Source: Sulfurimonas sp. UBA6014
Lineage (GTDB): Bacteria > Campylobacterota > Campylobacteria > Campylobacterales > Sulfurimonadaceae
Direction: 5' to 3'
NCBI GenBank assembly: GCA_002428085.1
Contig: DJAA01000013.1
Location: forward strand, 1-5,377
DNA: 5,377 nucleotides
The notes beneath the pieces are model-generated. The model did not search any database. It was not told the origin of the DNA and was given only the letters and a program-made list of their open reading frames with translations. Position 1 is the stretch's first letter, and every line of letters starts with the position of its first letter. Below, piece by piece: positions 1 through 4,184 of this stretch. The position numbers and the translations under genes are program-made.

Positions 1-1625
1 CTTTAGAAAATGCTTTTTGTATAATTTCCAACGCCACTCCATCTGACATAAAAGTTTTGGATTCTGTTATGCAAAATAGCAATCTTTTTGGCGAAGAGCT
101 TATAACCATCCCTAAAGAGGCACAAAAGATACAAAAAGAGCTCGATATCACCGTTTGGAATGGAAATGTAAAAATAGCAAACTCCAAAAGCGGTGAGAAC
201 TCCTTTAGTAAAGCTTTGCTTGAAGAGATTTCAAAAACGGGTTCGAAAACAAAAAGTATTTTTGAAGAGAGTATTGCAAATCTGAACAATACCGTCATAA
301 GCTCGATTTTAAATGATGTCTCATTTTTAGCAAAACTTGCCATTGACATCATGGATCGAAATCTTTATGAACGTGCCAACGACTGCAGATGGTGGGCACT
401 TACGACGTTTTTTCGAAAATCACTCAAAGACCCCCTTGCCAAACATGAAGAGATTTCTAAAATTCTCTCCTATATAAATAACCTCTACACGGTCTACACA
501 AATCTTTTTGTATATAACAAAGAGGGAGTTGTCCTCGCTGTTTCTAACCAAGAAGAGGCGCACATTATCGGCACAAAACTTAGCGATAGCTGGATTTCCA
601 ATACCCTCAGCATGACCGATTCGCAGTCTTACTGTGTGAGTGAATTTAAAAAAACAGCTCTGTATGCAAATCGCCACACTTATATTTATGCAGCTGGCAT
701 TACCGATATCCATGATAGAAGTGAAACTTTAGGGGGAATTGGCATAGTCTTTGACAGCCAACCGCAGTTTTATGCCATCCTCTTTGACACCCTTCCAAAA
801 GATAAAGAGGGGAAGATTAGCGAGGGACATTTTGCCCTCTTTTGCGATAAAGAAAAAACTATCCTCGCTTCAACAAACAAAGAACTAAAAATCGGAGATA
901 CCCTTAACGTCAGTAATGATTTTTTTAACTTAAATGCAGGTGAGAGCTACTCAAACATCACCATCTATAAAGAGAAATATTTCGCAGTAGGAGCCTCACT
1001 CTCAAAGGGATATAGAGAGTACAAAATAAACGATAACTACACAAACGATGTAATAGCTATCGTCTTTACCCAAATCGCAGATACAAAGACAAATACCTTA
1101 AACAGCGAGAGTGCGATTAAATCATACTCTTACTCAAAGCCGCAGCATCATGAGCCTACAACAGATATCTCTACCTTCTTTTTGCGAGGCATTATCTACG
1201 GCATAGAATCAAAATCTATTCTTGCCTCCATCAGCCATCAGCCCCTTACAAAGATTATTGGATGCAATGATTATTTTATAGGAGTTATCAGCTATATCGG
1301 CAAAACAGTCGGTGTCGTTTCTCTCCATTCACTCATCACGGGAGAAAAATTTGTGTATGACCATAACATTCATGATGTTATTGTTTTAGCGCTAGAGCAT
1401 GAGGGCAAAGAGGTCACTTTTGGAATTGCGATTGACTACATTTACGACAGTCCAGAGATAGCCACTAAAGATATACTCTATTATAAATCATCGATTCTAG
1501 GAAACGACTCTCTTACAAAAGCAGTCATAAAGCCCCACGAAGAGGTTCATAAAGAGGAGCTGCTCTCCATCTTAGATATCCAGGCAATATATAAAAAAAT
1601 GGCTGGCTTTACTAAAAAACTCTAA
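1..1625 (+). CDS. Cache-CheW chemotaxis signalling protein, 5'-truncated by window edge
   Basis: The reading frame is open from base 3 to the TAA at 1623-1625, so the gene starts left of the window. The in-frame TTG at 57 has no Shine-Dalgarno sequence and is unlikely to be the real start. Counting from that TTG, residues about 70-120 are helical and carry a conserved-looking stretch, RNLYERANDCRWWAL. This leads into a double-Cache-like sensor region (about 140-345), with YTNLFVYNKEGVVLAVSN and later HFALFCDKEKTILAST as the two PAS-like cores. Residues about 373-480 resemble a CheW domain (FLRGIIYGIESKSILASI, FIGVISYIGKTVGVVSL, FGIAIDYIYDSPEI). I see no transmembrane segment or MCP signalling hairpin, so the part in view looks cytoplasmic. 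Inferred role: a ligand-sensing adaptor that couples to CheA or receptor arrays through CheW. The ligand is unknown. It converges with the ferredoxin gene at 1629. The CheW and Cache assignments come from sequence pattern, not from a search. Confidence 0.8.
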   Translation, partial: LENAFCIISNATPSDIKVLDSVMQNSNLFGEELITIPKEAQKIQKELDITVWNGNVKIANSKSGENSFSKALLEEISKTGSKTKSIFEESIANLNNTVISSILNDVSFLAKLAIDIMDRNLYERANDCRWWALTTFFRKSLKDPLAKHEEISKILSYINNLYTVYTNLFVYNKEGVVLAVSNQEEAHIIGTKLSDSWISNTLSMTDSQSYCVSEFKKTALYANRHTYIYAAGITDIHDRSETLGGIGIVFDSQPQFYAILFDTLPKDKEGKISEGHFALFCDKEKTILASTNKELKIGDTLNVSNDFFNLNAGESYSNITIYKEKYFAVGASLSKGYREYKINDNYTNDVIAIVFTQIADTKTNTLNSESAIKSYSYSKPQHHEPTTDISTFFLRGIIYGIESKSILASISHQPLTKIIGCNDYFIGVISYIGKTVGVVSLHSLITGEKFVYDHNIHDVIVLALEHEGKEVTFGIAIDYIYDSPEIATKDILYYKSSILGNDSLTKAVIKPHEEVHKEELLSILDIQAIYKKMAGFTKKL

Positions 1626-1628
1626 AGG

Positions 1629-2003
1629 TTAAGGTGCAACTTGCACCTCTTTGCCAACTCCGCGCAACTCTAGAGGAATATCTTTGCGGTATTTTTTCTC
1701 TTTAAAAGCAGGAGACTTTACGACACCGTTTTTTGTGTCAAGTTTGTAAATCTCCTCATTTAAAAAGTGTCCCTCAAACTCTTTTGTAAAAGGTTTATCC
1801 CAGCTTATGCATCCGATAGTTGGGCAAATAGCCGCGCACTGAGGGTCATCAAAATGTTCAACACACTCCACACATTTCTCTGGATGAACATAGTAACGAC
1901 TCTTTCCCGTCGGGTTATGGCTATCGTCTACTATGGCGTTAACGGGACAGTTTTGCAAACAGGCATCACATGTTATACATGTATCATCAATGATAACAGA
2001 CAT
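1629..2003 (-). CDS. 2[4Fe-4S] ferredoxin, Alvin type, nif-associated (paralogue 1)
   Basis: This 124-residue protein carries two [4Fe-4S] motifs. The first is C9-x2-C12-x2-C15-x3-C19-P. The second is C44-x2-C47-x8-C56-x3-C60-P, whose 8-residue insertion is typical of Allochromatium-type (Alvin) ferredoxins. An extra C65 follows the second cluster. After the clusters comes a tail of about 55 residues beginning CISWDKPF and running F..HF; it is longer than in the shortest ferredoxins of this class and is shared with the paralogue at 2408-2794. The ATG is supported by AGGAGG at 2009-2014, 5 bases upstream. The gene follows nifX by 23 bases, so it is probably the last gene of the operon. Likely role: low-potential electron transfer to nitrogenase or to cofactor-assembly enzymes such as NifB. 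That role is inferred from the NifX and NifU-domain neighbours; the ferredoxin fold itself is clear. Confidence 0.9.
   Translation of the reverse strand: MSVIIDDTCITCDACLQNCPVNAIVDDSHNPTGKSRYYVHPEKCVECVEHFDDPQCAAICPTIGCISWDKPFTKEFEGHFLNEEIYKLDTKNGVVKSPAFKEKKYRKDIPLELRGVGKEVQVAP
1632..1648. terminator. Inverted repeat between convergent genes, possible bidirectional terminator
   Basis: AGGTGCAA-C-TTGCACCT is a perfect 8-bp inverted repeat with a 1-base centre; as RNA it would be a 6-7 bp stem with a 3-5 base loop. It starts 7 bases after the stop of the Cache-CheW gene and overlaps the last codons of the ferredoxin gene on the other strand. On the + strand it is followed by CTCTTT, a weak T-run. 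On the - strand the nearest run (GTTTTTT, about 1612-1618) lies some 14 bases beyond the stem. It sits where a shared terminator would be expected, but the poor T-tracts make the call uncertain. Confidence 0.35.
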
Positions 2004-2026
2004 TATAACCTCCTAAATTATGGGTT

Positions 2027-2398
2027 TTACTCTTTTTGAGCTCTATGATAAATCCGCAAAAGCCAAGGTGGCGGCGCATCATTGAGCATCTCTTGGAGCT
2101 TCATGATTGCCGCAACGATATTTTCCCCCTCAGCTACGCGGACAGGATGAACACCTGCGGCTTGAATCATTTTTGAAGCGGTCGGTCCGATTTGCGTGCA
2201 GTACATCAAGTCTGCGTTTGCAATCTTGGCTATTTTGTACTCCAGCTTCTCTTTTTCATCTTCTGGCTCTTGCGACGTATCAATCAGACCTAGAAATTGG
2301 GAACTGTTTTTGCCCACAGCGTAGAGATAAAAGCTCTTCGAGTGACCAAAATGGCAGTTCACCGACTCTGCGTCTGAGGATGCAAAAGCGATATTCAT
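2027..2398 (-). CDS. nifX: NifX-family FeMo-cofactor carrier/biosynthesis protein
   Basis: A 123-residue protein matching the NifX/NifY/NifB-C-terminal fold (dinitrogenase iron-molybdenum cofactor biosynthesis family). Visible marks are the MNIAFASSD start, the CHFGHSKSFYLY segment (C15, H16, F17, G18), the C67-TQIGPTASKMI...GVHPVRV core (about 67-88) and the PPPWLLR end (109-115) typical of NifX. NifX proteins bind NifB-co or the VK-cluster and pass them between NifB and NifEN in the cytoplasm. This copy has the single domain without the N-terminal extension seen in NafY. It lies between two ferredoxin genes. The start is 9 bases after the upstream ferredoxin stop and has no recognisable Shine-Dalgarno sequence (TCTCGACCC precedes the ATG), so translation probably depends on coupling. 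A more general NifB/NifX-domain protein outside nitrogen fixation is possible, but the neighbours favour a nif role. Confidence 0.85.
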   Translation of the reverse strand: MNIAFASSDAESVNCHFGHSKSFYLYAVGKNSSQFLGLIDTSQEPEDEKEKLEYKIAKIANADLMYCTQIGPTASKMIQAAGVHPVRVAEGENIVAAIMKLQEMLNDAPPPWLLRIYHRAQKE

Positions 2399-2407
2399 GG
2401 GTCGAGA

Positions 2408-2794
2408 TTACGCTTTGACGTTTGCTTTACTTTGACGCAGAGTCATCGCTATATCTTCTATAAAAGGTTGCGCCTTTACAGAGGGGAGCATCAACCCTTT
2501 TGTCTTATGTTCGCGTATTTGATACGTCCCTTTTTGATGTCCAGCAGCATAGTGCTCTTGAAAATCAACGATAAAAGGCATATCCCAAACGATAGAGCCT
2601 TCAGTAGGACATGCACTGGCACAGCGAGGTGCGTCGGCATGACCCACGCACTCCACACAACTCTCAGGTTTGACATAAAAACGCAACGTCTCATACGGAT
2701 TTTTGTCACTCTCCTCACTCAATATTGCCGCCACTGGGCACTCCGGTGCACACGCATCACAACTAATACACTCATCGGTTATATATACAGCCAT
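2408..2794 (-). CDS. 2[4Fe-4S] ferredoxin, Alvin type, nif-associated (paralogue 2)
   Basis: A 128-residue ferredoxin with C9-x2-C12-x2-C15-x3-C19-P and C46-x2-C49-x8-C58-x3-C62-P, so both [4Fe-4S] sites are complete. It is a clear paralogue of the ferredoxin at 1629-2003. They share the I.D.CI.CDAC...CPV.AI opening, the Y.V.PE.CVECV.H.D.P.CA..CPT centre and the I.WD.PF...F..H start of the C-terminal tail. It lacks the extra Cys found after the second cluster in the other copy. GAGGAG at 2801-2806 sits 6 bases before the ATG and fixes the start. The gene begins 54 bases after the Sel1-NifU stop, a gap that holds a sigma-54-like motif, and ends 9 bases before nifX in the same reading frame. 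Likely role: electron donor to nitrogenase or to cofactor maturation; the exact partner is not visible. Confidence 0.9.
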   Translation of the reverse strand: MAVYITDECISCDACAPECPVAAILSEESDKNPYETLRFYVKPESCVECVGHADAPRCASACPTEGSIVWDMPFIVDFQEHYAAGHQKGTYQIREHKTKGLMLPSVKAQPFIEDIAMTLRQSKANVKA

Positions 2795-2824
2795 TTTAAT
2801 CTCCTCAATGTTTAATTTTTAATT

Positions 2825-2840
2825 TGCATCTTTTGTTCTA
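2825..2840 (-). promoter_or_regulatory. Weak sigma-54-like motif before ferredoxin 2
   Basis: Read on the - strand, TAGAACAAAAGATGCA has the -24/-12 spacing of a sigma-54 promoter (consensus TGGCAYR-N4-TTGCW), with GC at the -12 position and AG instead of GG at -24. It differs from consensus at three of the fixed positions. A predicted start near 2814 would leave a leader of about 20 bases containing the ferredoxin Shine-Dalgarno. It matches the motif at 3621-3636 in 13 of 16 positions. The AG instead of GG makes real sigma-54 activity doubtful. Confidence 0.25.
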
Positions 2841-2848
2841 GAATTTTT

Positions 2849-3574
2849 CTACATCAAATAAAGAATGACATTTTTGTCAATCATGGTTTCAAAATGCTTC
2901 AGGAGCATGTCTGCCGTTGAAGTGGAACTAAGCTGACACCCCGAACACGCACCTTTATAATTAAGCCATATTTGGGGCTGTGTCGCATTGATATAATTGA
3001 CAAGCTCAATACCACCCTCATCGGTCGCAAGTGCAGGACGAATCTTTGTCTCTATCAAATTCTCAACCAATGCACGTTGGCGTATAACACTTAAATCATG
3101 AAAAGCCTTGTTTGACTCTACTGCAACCTCTGCATTACTCACGTACGTAATAATTGATTGCGCCTGCGCTTGATTATTATGGGCAGCAGTAATCAAATAA
3201 CGCATCGCTTCGGCAATTTTTCCTTCTTGCCGATAGAGCAATCCTACTTTTAACTGTGCATCTATATGCCCATCGTCTGCTGCTTTTTTGTAATATTCAA
3301 AGGCTTTATCCTCCTCTATCATGCCATGTATCCCTTTTTCAAAAAAAGTTCCAAGACTGTACATCGCCTGTATATTTCCATCTGAGGCTGCTTTTGTAAA
3401 CCATGCGAGTGCAGAGTCGTTACTTTTTTTACATCCTATGCCATTTAAATGCATATATGCGAGATTTACCATGGCATTTGAATCATCTTGTGCCACTTTT
3501 TCAAAGAGTTCGTAAGCCTGTGTGTATTGTTTTGTTTCGTATGCTGTCATTGCTTTATTAAATATTTCTTTCAT
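2849..3574 (-). CDS. Sel1/TPR-repeat protein fused to NifU C-terminal Fe-S scaffold domain
   Basis: A 241-residue protein. Residues 1-30 form a TPR-like helix pair (FNKAMTAYETKQYTQAYELF). Residues about 33-137 hold three Sel1-like repeats with the usual A...LG..Y..G......A..W...AA..G pattern. Residues about 165-241 are a NifU C-terminal domain: VENLIETKIRPALATDEGGIEL is followed by GACSGCQLSSTST with the cluster-binding C210-x2-C213. Such domains assemble a [4Fe-4S] cluster and pass it to target proteins in the cytoplasm. The N-terminal NifU scaffold and central [2Fe-2S] domain are absent and replaced by the repeats, which probably bind partner proteins. The ATG at 3574 has AAGGA 7 bases upstream. 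A longer frame from a TTG at 3625 has no ribosome site and only adds an unconvincing 17 residues. The gene leads the block with two ferredoxins and nifX, suggesting Fe-S delivery to nitrogenase. The domain calls are confident; the partner is inferred. Confidence 0.88.
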   Translation of the reverse strand: MKEIFNKAMTAYETKQYTQAYELFEKVAQDDSNAMVNLAYMHLNGIGCKKSNDSALAWFTKAASDGNIQAMYSLGTFFEKGIHGMIEEDKAFEYYKKAADDGHIDAQLKVGLLYRQEGKIAEAMRYLITAAHNNQAQAQSIITYVSNAEVAVESNKAFHDLSVIRQRALVENLIETKIRPALATDEGGIELVNYINATQPQIWLNYKGACSGCQLSSTSTADMLLKHFETMIDKNVILYLM

Positions 3575-3581
3575 TGTTTTA

Positions 3582-3586
3582 TCCTT
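3582..3586 (-). promoter_or_regulatory. Ribosome binding site that fixes the Sel1-NifU start
   Basis: AAGGA on the - strand lies 7 bases before the ATG at 3574. No comparable site precedes the alternative upstream TTG at 3625, so the shorter protein is preferred. Confidence 0.7.
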
Positions 3587-3620
3587 AAATTCAAAATTGT
3601 TTTTATTTCTCAAGAGGCTA

Positions 3621-3636
3621 TGCAATTTTTATTCTA
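3621..3636 (-). promoter_or_regulatory. Sigma-54-like promoter motif before the Sel1-NifU gene
   Basis: On the - strand, TAGAATAAAAATTGCA fits TGGCAYR-N4-TTGCW except at two positions. The -12 element TTGCA is perfect, but the -24 element has AG in place of GG. The predicted start near 3611 gives a leader of about 36 bases. The same TAGAAT could instead be a sigma-70 -10 box. It lies between the stop of the 106-residue gene and the Sel1-NifU start, where an internal operon promoter would be expected. Confidence 0.3.
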
Positions 3637-3685
3637 GGAGTGTTGAAAAGGCGATGTGAGGGAGAAAAACTACCTCAGCAACGAT

Positions 3686-4006
3686 TTAAGCGTATGTGCT
3701 AAAAGATGAAGGGTATGAAGATTTTTGCGCTTGCGTAGTTGGATTAAAAAGTTTCATGATGGCAGCACTCAAGTCTTCAACAGTCATGTTTGAGGATTCA
3801 AGCTGTGCCATTTGTGTCATGATCTCCTTTTTGTTTTGAGGGTCTAGCGTCTGCATCAAGTTTTGTATGTCTGATTGCATATCCTCTGGAAGCATTTGGA
3901 TGGTCTCTCGCATCATTTTGCCAAGAGTGTTCTGCTGGGCATTGTCAGAGCTGTCCATTTTTCTGATTTGTGTTTGTTGCATTATTGCATTTGGGTTTAC
4001 TGTCAT
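3686..4006 (-). CDS. Unrecognised small Met/Gln-rich protein (106 aa)
   Basis: I do not recognise this protein. It has 106 residues, with 12 Met and 14 Gln, and no Cys or Trp. It has no signal peptide or membrane segment, so it is probably cytoplasmic. Residues about 27-87 look helical and amphipathic (LGKMMRETIQMLPEDMQSDI, then QNLMQTLDPQNKKEIMTQMA and MTVEDLSAAIMKLF). The N-terminus (about 1-26) and the Ser/Tyr-rich tail (KSSYPSSFSTYA) look disordered. It is a real gene by three signs: AAGGA at 4013-4017 lies 6 bases before the ATG, a good sigma-54 promoter lies 70-85 bases upstream, and it fills the space between neighbours without overlap. It ends 111 bases before the Sel1-NifU start on the same strand and may be co-transcribed with the nif-type block. 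A flagellar or nif-regulon role would both fit a sigma-54 promoter; neither is shown by the sequence. Confidence 0.75.
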   Translation of the reverse strand: MTVNPNAIMQQTQIRKMDSSDNAQQNTLGKMMRETIQMLPEDMQSDIQNLMQTLDPQNKKEIMTQMAQLESSNMTVEDLSAAIMKLFNPTTQAQKSSYPSSFSTYA

Positions 4007-4028
4007 AAATTATCCTTATTGTAACGAG

Positions 4029-4057
4029 TACCGACGCATTTGCTTGAGCGAGCGGTA
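4029..4057 (-). promoter_or_regulatory. Inverted repeat in the leader of the 106-residue gene
   Basis: TACCG and CGGTA form a 5-bp stem, with an inner CGC/GCG pairing around a 10-base loop. It lies between the predicted sigma-54 start (about 4064) and the Shine-Dalgarno at 4013-4017, and is GC-rich compared with the AT-rich DNA around it. It could be a leader structure or a protein-binding site. No riboswitch class was recognised. Confidence 0.25.
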
Positions 4058-4073
4058 ACATTCTTTACCTTAA

Positions 4074-4092
4074 AAGCAAAAAACATTCCCAA
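4074..4092 (-). promoter_or_regulatory. Sigma-54 (RpoN) promoter for the 106-residue gene
   Basis: On the - strand GGGAATGTTTTTTGCT gives GG at -24 (4089-4088) and GC at -12 (4077-4076) with exact sigma-54 spacing, followed by TTTT. Only two of the fixed positions differ from TGGCAYR-N4-TTGCW, and it closely resembles the Campylobacter-type GGAA-N6-TTGCTTT form. The predicted start near 4064 gives a leader of about 57 bases. No TGT-N10-ACA NifA site was found between it and the divergent gene; short palindromes at 4100-4131 are candidate activator sites. Confidence 0.6.
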
Positions 4093-4154
4093 CAGTTTTA
4101 TCAACTTTTTTGATTATTCTTTTCATATGAAGTCTTTTTAAAGCTTTTGAGTAT

Positions 4155-4163
4155 TATTATATT
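4155..4163 (+). promoter_or_regulatory. Probable sigma-70 -10 region of the chemoreceptor gene
   Basis: TATTATATT offers overlapping -10 boxes (TATTAT at 4155-4160, TATATT at 4158-4163). It is preceded by T-rich DNA without a clear -35, as is usual in Campylobacterota. A start near 4168 would leave about 17 bases of leader including AAGGA at 4174-4178, 6 bases before the ATG. Confidence 0.4.
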
Positions 4164-4184
4164 GGACTACTTTAAGGATTACCC

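Noticed and set aside
420..713. 97-residue open frame on the - strand
   Set aside because: It lies wholly inside the Cache-CheW gene, has no domain pattern or ribosome site, and is a shadow frame.
1767..2815. Four open frames opposite or across the ferredoxin and nifX genes (1767-2039, 2107-2418 and 2432-2815 on +, 2491-2718 on -)
   Set aside because: They overlap genes with clear cluster motifs or NifX motifs, and their products have no recognisable pattern.
3575..3625. Seventeen-residue N-terminal extension of the Sel1-NifU protein from a TTG start
   Set aside because: There is no ribosome site before the TTG, and the ATG at 3574 has a well-placed AAGGA; the extension would also overlap the likely promoter region.
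3657..3677. TGAGG/CCTCA hairpin after the 106-residue gene as a terminator
   Set aside because: The stem is 5 bp plus a mismatched extension, the T-run is in the loop rather than after the stem, so it does not look like an intrinsic terminator.
3321..4058. Short + strand open frames at 3321-3515 and 3867-4058
   Set aside because: Both are antisense to better-supported genes and lack a ribosome site or family features.
4093..4184. NifA upstream activator site (TGT-N10-ACA)
   Set aside because: Looked for upstream of the sigma-54 promoter and not found on either strand.
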